Below, piece after piece: positions 14,511 through 22,500 of a stretch of 25,406 bases of DNA (the stretch's first letter is position 1; each line of letters starts with the position of its first letter). The notes beneath the pieces are model-generated. The model worked only from the letters and a program-made list of their open reading frames with translations, was not told the origin of the DNA and searched no databases. The position numbers and the translations under genes were made by a program. Origin of the DNA: Waddlia sp964635295. Its GTDB lineage: Bacteria; Chlamydiota; Chlamydiia; Chlamydiales; Waddliaceae. Location: contig CAZWOB010000031.1 of the NCBI GenBank assembly GCA_964635295.1, positions 1-25,406 on the forward strand. The letters are read 5' to 3'.

Positions 14511-15614
14511 TCTTTTTTCAATCAAATTCGACGTTGGACTTTAGGTGTCTCAGCATTTAGTTTTCTATTCATTATTTCACAAGCCGACGCAGGCAATTAT
14601 TTTTCCAGCTGCTGTCCGACGTTTTGCGATTGGGACATTTCCGTCGAAGCGGATTATCTTTACTGGAAACCTTGCACAAATGATCTAAAGTACGTTTCAG
14701 AAACTGTCGGAGAAGAAGATTCCGGACAAACAGCCCTTCTTGAAATCCGTGGCGTGTGCCCTGATTGGGAATCCGGGTACAGAGTGAAGTTCGAGGCTTT
14801 TCAAACCTGCGGGAGTGCGTTTGGATTCGTGGCGTCCTTTACCCATATAGATGCAGATAAAGGGGACAGGGTCGTAGGTGATGATAACCTTCTGCCAACA
14901 TTCACGCATCCGCTCTACAACCAGATCTTGCAATCTGATACTGAGGAATCCTTAGAATTTAAAGAGGCTCTGGCTAACTGGGAATCGGAGTATAACCAAT
15001 GGGATGTCGGCATTGCCTATCACTTTCAATGGCAGGGGTGCCATCTGTTGACTCCATTTCTCGGGATTGGAGGGGTGCATTTCGACGAGCACTTCAATAC
15101 CCTTTATTTAGTCACTGACGACGTCGAACTGGATGACATTGCGACATTCTCGGTATCCGATCTTGAAATTACCGGGGTCGGGTTAAAAATTGGAATGGAC
15201 TATCGTTATTCAATCTGCAAAGGTCTGGAGGTTTTCACTTTTGCCAATGGAACAGTTCTTGTCAGCGACACAGAGAATTCGGTCAAATTCGGGACAGTGG
15301 AAAGCGATGGGTCGATTGCCGTCGAGTTTCCTAATTTAAAATTCGTTGAAAAAGATTGCTGCACTTTCATTCCAGGTTTCCATTTAGGTGTTGGGATCGG
15401 GTACACCGGATGCCTTTGCGGATATGAACTCTGGACTAACGTCAGCTATGAATTCACCAGCTGGCACCACATTCCTGATCCTCGTTTGTTTGTTCAAGGG
15501 GGAGATGGATTTGGTGAACTGCAAAACCTTTCCAATATTGCCGTCTCGGGAATCTATCAGTCGCGCGCGATCTCTTATCATGGATTGTCCGTTGGAGTCG
15601 GCGTCACATTTTAG
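14505..15614 (+). CDS. MOMP-like, cysteine-rich outer membrane beta-barrel protein (first of pair)
   Basis: Predicted outer-membrane porin of the Legionella/chlamydia-related MOMP-like (Lpg1974-type) family. Its 369 residues start with a signal peptide (about 1-29, ending QADAG). The mature N-terminus is typical: CCPTFCDWDISVEADYLYWK, then VCPDWESGYRVKFEA. The protein has alternating beta-strand patterns throughout, about 14 cysteines including CC and CLC motifs, and ends in phenylalanine (GLSVGVGVTF), the usual signal for outer-membrane assembly. The cysteines suggest disulfide cross-linking as in chlamydial envelopes. GAGG lies 6 nt before the ATG. It is a clear paralogue of the next gene and is followed by a strong terminator. 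Confidence 0.88.
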   Translation: MLSFFNQIRRWTLGVSAFSFLFIISQADAGNYFSSCCPTFCDWDISVEADYLYWKPCTNDLKYVSETVGEEDSGQTALLEIRGVCPDWESGYRVKFEAFQTCGSAFGFVASFTHIDADKGDRVVGDDNLLPTFTHPLYNQILQSDTEESLEFKEALANWESEYNQWDVGIAYHFQWQGCHLLTPFLGIGGVHFDEHFNTLYLVTDDVELDDIATFSVSDLEITGVGLKIGMDYRYSICKGLEVFTFANGTVLVSDTENSVKFGTVESDGSIAVEFPNLKFVEKDCCTFIPGFHLGVGIGYTGCLCGYELWTNVSYEFTSWHHIPDPRLFVQGGDGFGELQNLSNIAVSGIYQSRAISYHGLSVGVGVTF

Positions 15615-15618
15615 ACTG

Positions 15619-15647
15619 GAAAAAACCGCTGCAAAGAGCGGTTTTTT
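15619..15647 (+). terminator. Rho-independent terminator after the first MOMP-like gene
   Basis: AAAACCGCT, loop GCAAAG, AGCGGTTTT followed by further Ts. The stem is strong and AT-flanked, so it may also work in the opposite direction. Confidence 0.85.
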
Positions 15648-15672
15648 CTTTTCATTTAAAGGCGATTAATTC

Positions 15673-15723
15673 ATAAAAGTCCACCTTACAACTTGGATTT
15701 GTACATAAAGGAAAGGACTTATG
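15673..15723 (+). promoter_or_regulatory. Inverted repeat enclosing the second MOMP-like gene's start region
   Basis: CATAAAAGTCC (ends 15682) is complementary to GGACTTATG (15715-15723), allowing a 2-nt bulge. The right arm ends with the ATG itself, and the ribosome binding site GGAAAGGA sits at the arm's left edge. The arrangement parallels that before the first MOMP-like gene. Confidence 0.35.
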
Positions 15724-16851
15724 AATTTATTGAACAAGATTTGGAAGAAGAGTCTGGCGACTTTGATAGGGGCCGCGTCCCTGTTGACATTTTCTCAAGC
15801 TGAATCGACCGACTGTTTTGATTGCTGCAGTTTCTCTGTTTGCGACTGGGATTTTACTGTCGGAGTCGATTACCTTTATTGGAAAGCCTGCACAAGTGAC
15901 TTGGATTATGCAGTCAAGATCAATCAAAACCCTTTTCCCATCGATGGGACTACCGGCGACGTGGAATTCGATATCAAAGGGATTTGTCCGGATTATGAAT
16001 CAGGCTATCGGGTCTATTTTCAGGGAGGGTCATTTTGCGGCAATTCAATGGGAATCGCCGGATCATACACGCAGCTGAATTCAAAAAAGAAAGGATCTGT
16101 TACAGATAGTTCCGCTTCCCTGCTTCCGACAATTTTACATCCGTATCAGGAACAGTATTTGTCTGTTACATATCCAGGTGTGAACTTAGCGTACGATTCC
16201 GCTGAGGCTGACTGGAATTCCAATTATCACGAATGGACAGTTGGGGTGACCTATACCTCTAATTGGAAATGCAATCACCGGACAGGCGTTTACTTCGGAG
16301 TCGCCGGTATGCAATTTGATGAGGATTTTGACGCGCTGTATGAATTCAGAAGCACAGTTGAGTTTGACAACATCAGCACATACAGTAACTCCCGAAGCGA
16401 GTTCAGCGGTTGGGGCGTCAAACTGGGAACGCAGTATGAGTACAATATTTGCAGGTGTTTAGACCTCTTTGCTCAGGTTAACGGTACAATCCTTGTCGGC
16501 GACGGGGAGAACAAAAGAGTTTTCGGATTTAATACAGACGATTCAGAGAATCCACTTCCAGATGACTACGTCTTCCATAAAGAAGACTGCTGCCGCGTCG
16601 TTCCGGGGTATCATTTGGGCCTCGGCGCAAATTATGAAACTTGCATTTGCAATGTCAACCTGCTGTTCCGTGTTGGATATGAGTTTGTCGGCTGGTTCAA
16701 TCTGCCGTACTACCGTACCTATGTTGAGGGAATGGAGGATTTTGATTCCTTTACAGATCCCCGTTTTCTGAACATGGCTCTCTCATCGTCATCAGCAACA
16801 AGGGATCTTTCCTATCATGGTCTATTCGCTGGTGTCGCAATCAGTTTCTAG
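15721..16851 (+). CDS. MOMP-like, cysteine-rich outer membrane beta-barrel protein (second of pair)
   Basis: Paralogue of the preceding gene, 376 residues. It shares the signal peptide layout (ending FSQAES), the block CDWDFTVGVDYLYWKACTSDLDY, the motif ICPDYESGYRVYFQ, the Trp/Tyr-rich strand block NYHEWTVGVTY, and the C-terminal region (ATRDLSYHGLFAGVAISF) ending in phenylalanine. Cysteines occur at corresponding positions (CC and CIC motifs), so an oxidised, cross-linked state in the envelope is likely. The ribosome binding site GGAAAGGA precedes the ATG at 15721. It probably arose by tandem duplication. Each copy has its own terminator, so the two can be expressed separately. Porin activity is inferred from the family. 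Confidence 0.88.
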   Translation: MNLLNKIWKKSLATLIGAASLLTFSQAESTDCFDCCSFSVCDWDFTVGVDYLYWKACTSDLDYAVKINQNPFPIDGTTGDVEFDIKGICPDYESGYRVYFQGGSFCGNSMGIAGSYTQLNSKKKGSVTDSSASLLPTILHPYQEQYLSVTYPGVNLAYDSAEADWNSNYHEWTVGVTYTSNWKCNHRTGVYFGVAGMQFDEDFDALYEFRSTVEFDNISTYSNSRSEFSGWGVKLGTQYEYNICRCLDLFAQVNGTILVGDGENKRVFGFNTDDSENPLPDDYVFHKEDCCRVVPGYHLGLGANYETCICNVNLLFRVGYEFVGWFNLPYYRTYVEGMEDFDSFTDPRFLNMALSSSSATRDLSYHGLFAGVAISF

Positions 16852-16860
16852 TTTTTCTTA

Positions 16861-16890
16861 AACAAAAGCCGCTATTACGCGGCTTTTGTT
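16861..16890. terminator. Perfect 12-bp hairpin terminator after the second MOMP-like gene
   Basis: AACAAAAGCCGC, loop TATTAC, GCGGCTTTTGTT. The stem includes four A-T pairs giving a short U tract in either direction. Confidence 0.8.
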
Positions 16891-16936
16891 ATATTGTCTA
16901 ATCTGTTAATATGGTTCTTTAAAATTAACAGGTATA

Positions 16937-17107
16937 TACCGATCGTGATTCAAAATTTAATTCCATACTTCGTCAGCTTGCCGCTGAATTTAAACCCGCT
17001 TGCATCGTCCAACTCATTCGAGTTGAACTGCTTCAGCGTCGACTGCGTCTGGCTCAAATTCAGGTCGCTTCCTCGTCTGAAAATTAAATTTTGAATCACG
17101 ATCGATA
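16937..17107 (+). mobile_element. 171-bp palindromic element, copy 2, with TA target duplication
   Basis: Same length and orientation as copy 1 and flanked by TA (16935-16936 and 17108-17109). It begins TACCGATCGT and ends ACGATCGATA, with terminal inverted repeats of 26 bp and one mismatch. An inner pair of arms, CTGAATTTAAACC and its near-complement around 17051-17063, continues the foldback. The 40-base apex, ACTTCGTCAGC (16967-16977) and GCTTCCT (17067-17073) are identical to copy 1 at the same offsets. The arms between them are largely different from copy 1. It lies 4 nt before the ATG of the TM2 gene and separates it from its original upstream sequence. Confidence 0.88.
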
Positions 17108-17111
17108 TAAA

Positions 17112-17513
17112 ATGAATAAAAAAGAAGACACTCATAATTTAGTGGTTGCGTATCTGCTATGGCTCGTCGGGTTCATGGGAGTGCATCGCTTCTATTTCGG
17201 AAAAAAAATCACCGGAGTGATCTGGTTCTGCACATTGGGATTGTTGGGGATCGGCTGGTTGATCGACCTCTTTCTCATTCCTTCAATGAGCAGAGAAGCA
17301 TCCGTTAGATATAAAACAGGGCTGTATGATTATTCTGTCGGCTGGCTCCTTTTAGCGTTCGGCGGCATCTTTGGCCTGCATCGTTTCTACTTAGGGAAAA
17401 TCGGTACAGGAATCCTGTTCCTCTTGACCCTTGGCCTGTTCGGATTAGGATTGCTATACGATTTCTTTACCTTGAACGATCAAATCGATATCGAAAACCG
17501 ACTCACCAATTAA
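17112..17513 (+). CDS. Double TM2-domain membrane protein
   Basis: A 133-residue membrane protein made of two tandem TM2 domains. The first reads YLLWLVGFMGVHRFYFGKKI and then a helix ending GWLIDLFL. The second reads WLLLAFGGIFGLHRFYLGKI and then a helix ending LGLLYDFFTL. Each unit has the conserved G-HRFY-GK signature between two transmembrane segments. The biochemical role of TM2 proteins in bacteria is not established. The start is ATG at 17112; an in-frame extension into the element from TTG (17091) has no ribosome binding site. A former AACAGG just upstream is now 173 bp further away because of the palindromic element, so translation may be weak or leaderless. Confidence 0.82.
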   Translation: MNKKEDTHNLVVAYLLWLVGFMGVHRFYFGKKITGVIWFCTLGLLGIGWLIDLFLIPSMSREASVRYKTGLYDYSVGWLLLAFGGIFGLHRFYLGKIGTGILFLLTLGLFGLGLLYDFFTLNDQIDIENRLTN

Positions 17514-17540
17514 TTTCCTCCAATAGAACAATATTTCGTT

Positions 17541-17569
17541 TTGAGATAAATAGTAAACCAGTATACAAT
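17541..17569 (+). promoter_or_regulatory. Promoter of the SRPBCC-MarR operon
   Basis: TTGAGA (17541-17546), 17-nt spacer, TACAAT (17564-17569). Transcription should start near 17576, downstream of the ATG at 17570, which supports the ATG at 17600 as the real start. No clear MarR palindrome was seen here. Confidence 0.6.
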
Positions 17570-17599
17570 ATGCCATTAATACGAAATATGAGGGCGATC

Positions 17600-18025
17600 A
17601 TGTGGAAAAAGACATATAGCAAAGAGTTTCAAGATATCACGCCGGAAGAGGTGTGGGATTGCTGGACAAGGGTGAATGACTGGACCGATTGGCATTCGGA
17701 TTTAGATTCATGTCAAATGGAAGGGGAATTTAAAGTTGGCAACCATTTTATGTTGAAACCGAAAGGGGCAAAGTCTGTCAAAATCACGATTACGGATGTT
17801 CAACCTCTGAAACAGTTTACTGATTGTACATCTTTCCCGGGAGCTAAAATGTATGATACGCACGCAGTAGAGGAAATACCCGGAGGTGTACGAATCAAAA
17901 ACGAGCTTGTTGTAACCGGACCTTTGAAATGGTTATGGATCGCATTGGTCGCGAAAAAAGTGGCGGACTCTGTCCCTGAGGAGCTGGAAGCTCTGGTTGA
18001 ATTAAAAAGGGGTCAAGGTGTCTAA
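17600..18025 (+). CDS. SRPBCC (START-like) family protein
   Basis: A 141-residue single-domain protein of the Bet v1/SRPBCC fold, which binds hydrophobic ligands. Typical features are the opening strand-helix MWKKTYSKEFQDITPEEVWD, the WHSDLD turn, a hydrophobic core strand GNHFMLKPKG, and the long C-terminal helix VADSVPEELEALVELK. The ligand is unknown. GAGGG lies 5 nt before the ATG at 17600. The 3' end overlaps the MarR gene by 8 bp, so the two are translated together. A pairing of a ligand-binding SRPBCC protein with a MarR repressor suggests a small-molecule sensing or resistance unit, though direct evidence is lacking. Confidence 0.85.
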   Translation: MWKKTYSKEFQDITPEEVWDCWTRVNDWTDWHSDLDSCQMEGEFKVGNHFMLKPKGAKSVKITITDVQPLKQFTDCTSFPGAKMYDTHAVEEIPGGVRIKNELVVTGPLKWLWIALVAKKVADSVPEELEALVELKRGQGV

Positions 18026-18473
18026 GTCTTCGTTTGGTTTTCAGCGGGCGGAGGACAGCCCCGGATTTTTACTCTGGCAAGTGACCTCCACATGGCAAAG
18101 GAAGATCAAGCAGGCATTGGAACCGTTTGATGTCTCCCATGCTCAGTTTGTGATGATGGCTGTCCTGTTGTGGTTGACTGAGCATCATGAAGAGGTGACT
18201 CAAGTGAAGTTGATTGATTGGACCAAACTGGATAAGATGACCGTTTCAAAATCATTGAAGAAACTGTCAGCAATGGGGTTTGTCCAACGCGCCGAATCGA
18301 TCGATGATTCGCGGGCAAAATCTGTGAAACTGACCCCTTCAGGAAAAAAATTGATAAAAAAACTCGTTCCCATCATTGAAAAGATCGATGTGGACTTCTT
18401 CTCACCGCTTAACAAGCAGGAGTTGAAGCAGTTTATCCACTATTCAAGAACGATCTCTTCCATGACTCGATGA
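18018..18473 (+). CDS. MarR-family transcriptional regulator
   Basis: Winged-helix DNA-binding protein of 151 residues, presumably a dimer that responds to a small ligand. The N-terminal dimerisation helix is followed by the winged helix: TQVKLIDWTKLDKMTVSKSL (recognition region), then FVQRAESIDDSRAKSVKLTP, the wing with the DxRxK motif of MarR proteins. The start is GTG at 18018 with AAGGGG 5 nt upstream; it lies within the end of the SRPBCC gene. The 3' end overlaps the convergent adenylate kinase gene by 34 bp. It probably regulates its own operon. Confidence 0.9.
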   Translation: MSKSSFGFQRAEDSPGFLLWQVTSTWQRKIKQALEPFDVSHAQFVMMAVLLWLTEHHEEVTQVKLIDWTKLDKMTVSKSLKKLSAMGFVQRAESIDDSRAKSVKLTPSGKKLIKKLVPIIEKIDVDFFSPLNKQELKQFIHYSRTISSMTR

Positions 18474-19093
18474 GTGATCTCATCAGGAGTAAGATTCCCG
18501 GTATGGATTTTAATCACTGCGCAATTCCTCTGAAATAATGCGATTACAGGTTCGGTTTCAGTGTGATATTTCTTTAAGCGTTGCTGAGCGATTTCAATCG
18601 TGTCGTCATCGCGTTTGTACAGCTCGCCGCCGCAGCTGTCGCAAGTGTTTTCAATTTTTGGGGGATTGAAGAGCTGGTTGAATACCAATCCGCAACATGA
18701 ACAGTTGATGCGGTTAACGAGACGGTTGATAATGGTATCGTCATCAGCTTCCAAGTGAACAACGTCAGGCCAGCCATATTCTTTCGCAAGTGTTTCGGCC
18801 TGCTTAACGTTACGTGGATAGCCGTCTAAAAGGAAGCGGCGGGAAGTTTTAGACAAGACTTCAAATGTGACCCGAGTTACCAGATCATCAGGAACGAAAT
18901 TGCCTTCCTGCATGCAATGTTTAATCTCTTCACCAAAATGGGAGTGCCCTTTCATGTGGGTGCGAAAAATCTCTCCTGTAGAAATATGGGGAATCTGGAG
19001 TCTCTGAACTAGTCGTGGAGCAAGCGTTCCTTTCCCGCAGCAGGGGGGACCGAATAGAACAAGACGAGTGGCGGCTCTAGCTAACGGCTGCAT
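18440..19093 (-). CDS. adk: Adenylate kinase with zinc-binding LID
   Basis: Interconverts 2 ADP with ATP and AMP in the cytoplasm. The 217 residues contain the P-loop GPPCCGKGT (15-23, where most adenylate kinases have GAPGAGKGT), the AMP-binding STGEIFR block, LDGYPRN, and a LID with four cysteines (CSCC and CDSC pairs) that should bind zinc. RDDDTIEIAQQRLKKYHTET completes the core. The start at 19093 is fixed by a strong AAGGAGG; an in-frame ATG 12 codons upstream would place that site inside the gene. The two cysteines in the P-loop are unusual. The 3' end overlaps the convergent marR-like gene by 34 bp. Confidence 0.95.
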   Translation of the reverse strand: MQPLARAATRLVLFGPPCCGKGTLAPRLVQRLQIPHISTGEIFRTHMKGHSHFGEEIKHCMQEGNFVPDDLVTRVTFEVLSKTSRRFLLDGYPRNVKQAETLAKEYGWPDVVHLEADDDTIINRLVNRINCSCCGLVFNQLFNPPKIENTCDSCGGELYKRDDDTIEIAQQRLKKYHTETEPVIALFQRNCAVIKIHTGNLTPDEITHRVMEEIVLE

Positions 19094-19574
19094 AAAAACC
19101 TCCTTGTTAACTTGAACATGCCCGAACATCTTTTTGTTGTCACAGATTACTTAGGTAATCCCTTCCAGGAAAAGATGTTGCGTTATGTTCATGTACCCAT
19201 TTTTTTGTGCAAGATACACAATATCAATATGATAAATCATTTTTTGTTTTTAAAAGTCTCAGTTTTCGAGACTTATTCACTTCTTTAAAAAAGTTTTTTG
19301 ACAAATTACACCCATTTCCATTACAGGTGGGTTGAGAGAGGCATTAGAGGGTAATTATGTCTTATCAACCTACCACAATTAATCAGGAAAAGTTTCGCGT
19401 CACTTGGTGTAAGTGATCGTTAGCATTTAGCCACGGCTTTAGGAAAAGCAGCGGCAGTGTTGTCTGCTGCGCTGAAGTCGTCAAATGCCGGTCGCTTGCT
19501 GTTTTTCTCATTAACCGGGCGAAAAAGGGAAATATCTATGTTCCCTGGCCCAGAGAAGCAAGAAGGAGGTAGCC
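19094..19574. other. 481-bp divergent intergenic region with palindromes and a candidate promoter
   Basis: Contains a near-perfect 16-bp palindrome GATTACTTAGGTAATC (19145-19160) and a 7-bp hairpin AAGTCTC/GAGACTT (19254-19274). TTGACA (19298-19303) may be the -35 box for the rightward genes, with only a weak -10 17 nt further on. The left part is AT-rich. The right part holds the candidate small ORF at 19357. After 19424 a second frame (ATALGKAAAVLSAALKSSNA and onward) is open and protein-like but lacks a start. No established operator family is recognised; it is not a CIRCE element. Confidence 0.45.
19357..19416 (+). CDS. Candidate 19-residue leader peptide upstream of the Lon-like gene
   Basis: Reads MSYQPTTINQEKFRVTWCK and stops. 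GAGGG lies 5 nt before the ATG, and the ORF begins about 25 nt after the transcript start predicted from TTGACA at 19298. It might be a leader peptide, or the intact beginning of a decayed small gene whose continuation appears in another frame after 19424. It could also be chance; there is no sequence family to support it. Confidence 0.3.
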   Translation: MSYQPTTINQEKFRVTWCK

Positions 19575-22500
19575 ATGAGCTTTCCATTCTCACCAGACAG
19601 CACTGACGGAGGTGTGTCCACACCGCCATTTGATAGTTTCGGAGGATCAGATGATTCTGATACCAATCTCGCGCTGGTCGGTCCAGTAGAGTTGGCAGGA
19701 ACGACGATTCAAAATGCATTCAGAGGATTGCAGACTCGGAAAACGTATTCTCAAATGCCGTTTGACCACGTTGTGAAGTATTTCGATGGTCAAACGCGCA
19801 CGCTTGTCAAGCACCTGGTCCAGGTGGCCAACCGAGTGCAGGAGAGCTGGAGGCGTCATATTCTTGGCCAGACTGAGCAAGTTAGAGCTTTAGACGACCT
19901 GAAGGAGATTCGTGAAGAGATGGTTTCCTGGAAATCAGTATTCCGGGAACGCTCTGATGAAGTTGATGCTGACGATTATCTTGAAGTTGAAGAATTCAAG
20001 ACGACTATCGGAGCTCAAATGGAAAGCTTCCATTCCCGCTTAAACGATGTATGCGAACGGGTGGGATTCCACAATGTGAAGAAAGGTCTCTCGGTGATCA
20101 TGGGCGAAGAGTGGAAGTCGTATCTATCGGATGAAGCTCACAGGGCTTTAGACGAGATGCAGCTCATCTTTACACCCACTGCATATACCGTTGCGACCGT
20201 TGAGGAGCCCTTGGATGATTCAAGGGTTGTCATGCTGGAGGATGACAGAGGGGTCGCAAATCCGCAGCATAGTGCTCAGTTGGAAAAAGAGATTCCTTTT
20301 TTCCGTTCTTTTCGATTCTTTGAGCCCTCTGTTGGAATGGACCATGTGCATGGCGCCGAGATCAATATTCCAATTACCCATGAAGACGGCACGCGTCAAG
20401 TAATTGTGATGAAAGGTTATTTTAACAACAATCCGGTCAATGCTGCTGAACAGATTGATCTGGTCGGAAAAAATCGGCGCCTTGTTGAGTATGCGTTAGA
20501 AGATAAGTCTGCTATCCCGCAAGAGTTTAGAAAGCTTTATCTTGACCAGTATCCGATCAGGGACCTCATTCTGAAGAGAACGAACGAGATTGTCGATGAA
20601 ATGGAGGCTGATTATCAACTTGTCCAGGGGGCGGAAGGGAAAATCCTACCGTCATTCCTTCAGGTTTTCAATCAGGCCACCTTTGATCGTCAGATCAAAT
20701 TGTTCGGGCTCCTGCTGATGCAAAAAGAGCCGCGCATGGCGATGTTCCTCTATGAAATGGTTCTCAAAAGCGTTCCGTCCTATGTGGAGACGATAAGAAA
20801 CACTCTCCATTTCTCTTTATTGCGCAAGTTGGATCTGGCAATCGAGGAGATGGCGGCAACGCGTGAGAAACTCAGTCAACTGAGAGCTGACGATGTTCCC
20901 TATGAAACTCGCATTGCGCATTCAAAAATGGAGGGTCCAGTCAAACAAAAAGCACTGGACAAGCTTAAGGCGATTACGAAAGGGACTTCTGAGTCAGATA
21001 AGGCGCAAAAATACCTGGACGGGCTTTTAGGTGTTCCGTTTGGTACGTATACTTCTGAACCAGTGACCAAAGAGTCTACATCTGAAGAGATCCGTCAGTA
21101 TCTCGACAGAGTCGCCCATGATCTTGACAATGCTGTCCATGGCCATCAAAAGGCTAAAGACGCCGTCCTGGAATGGATTGCCCAGCGTATTTCCAATGGG
21201 GAGTCTAAGGGAGAGTGCATTGCCTTGGAAGGCCCTCCAGGAAATGGTAAGACAACGTTCGCAAGAGAGGGGATTGCGAAAGCTCTTGGCAGGCCATTTG
21301 CCTTTATTTCAATGGGTGGACAAACGGACTCAGCTGTTCTGGTCGGGCATGGATTTACCTATGTTGGATCAGACTGGGGCCGGATTGTTGAGATCCTTAG
21401 GGAGGCAAAGTGCATGGACCCCGTCATCTATATTGACGAGGTCGATAAAGTCAGTCAAACAGAGAAAGGACGGGAATTGATCGGTGTTTTGACCGCATTG
21501 ACCGATTTTTCTCAAAACAAGGAATTCCAGGATAAGTATTTTTCTGGAGTTAAATTTGACTTGTCGCGCGCCTTATTTATTTTTTCCTATAACGATCCAA
21601 GTCAGTTGGACCCGATCTTCAAGGACCGTCTCAAAGTGATCAAGACCGATGCCTTGTCACTGCAGGATAAAATCGTCATTACTCGGCGGCACCTTCTCAA
21701 AGAGATTCTGCATTCGTGCGGTTTCGAGGAAGGAGAGATCGTCATTGACGATGAGGAGATCAGGTTTCTCGTTGAACAGTATACGTTCGAAGCGGGAGCG
21801 CGCAAACTCAAAGAAAACCTCTTTGCTATTGTGCGCGCGATCAATCGGCAGCGATTGACCGAGCCGGATTCGATCCAATTTCCTTACAGAATTGATCGGG
21901 AAACGATCATCCGTTTCCGCGATCAGCCTAAGATCGAATTCAAGAAAATTGCCGCCGGTCCGATGGTCGGCATGGTGAACGGTTTGTATGCGACGACTGC
22001 CGGCATCGGCGGGCTGACTCTCGTACAATCTTACAGGACCCTTGCAAATGAGAGGCTGGGGCTTACATTGACAGGCAGCCAGGGTGATGTCATGAAGGAA
22101 AGTATGACAGTCGCCCGTTCGGTCGCCTGGAATCTTGTTTCACAAGAGGTGCGTGACCGCATAATGAAAGGTCCTGTTGAGGGGCTTCACATCCACGCTC
22201 CGGAAGGGGCAACACCTAAAGACGGCCCTTCGGCAGGCGGTGCGATCACAACAGCGATTGTGTCCTTGTTGACCGGGGTGCCCATTCGCAATGATGTGGC
22301 AATGACCGGAGAGATCGATCTGACGGGAAGGATCTCAAAAATCGGAGGACTTGCTGCCAAGTTGCACGGCGCTAAGCGGGCAGGTGTGACATTGGCCTTG
22401 TGCCCAAGAGACAATGCCATGGATCTGGAAAAGATCAGGAAAAAGTACCCCGAACTGATCGATGACTCGTTCCAGGTGGTATTGGTCGATACGATCCACG

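Noticed and set aside
7461..17107. Classical integron attC sites as an explanation of the palindromic elements
   Set aside because: They recall attC in having variable stems, but there are TA duplications, a conserved 40-base apex and insertion within a gene, and no integrase or cassette array is present.
4252..17542. Shared AATATTTCGTTTT upstream of the promoters at 4246 and 17541 as an operator
   Set aside because: It overlaps the spacer in one promoter and the -35 region in the other, so the position is inconsistent; two AT-rich occurrences are weak evidence.
19145..19274. CIRCE heat-shock operator before the Lon-like gene
   Set aside because: The inverted repeats present (GATTAC/GTAATC and AAGTCTC/GAGACTT) do not match TTAGCACTC-N9-GAGTGCTAA.
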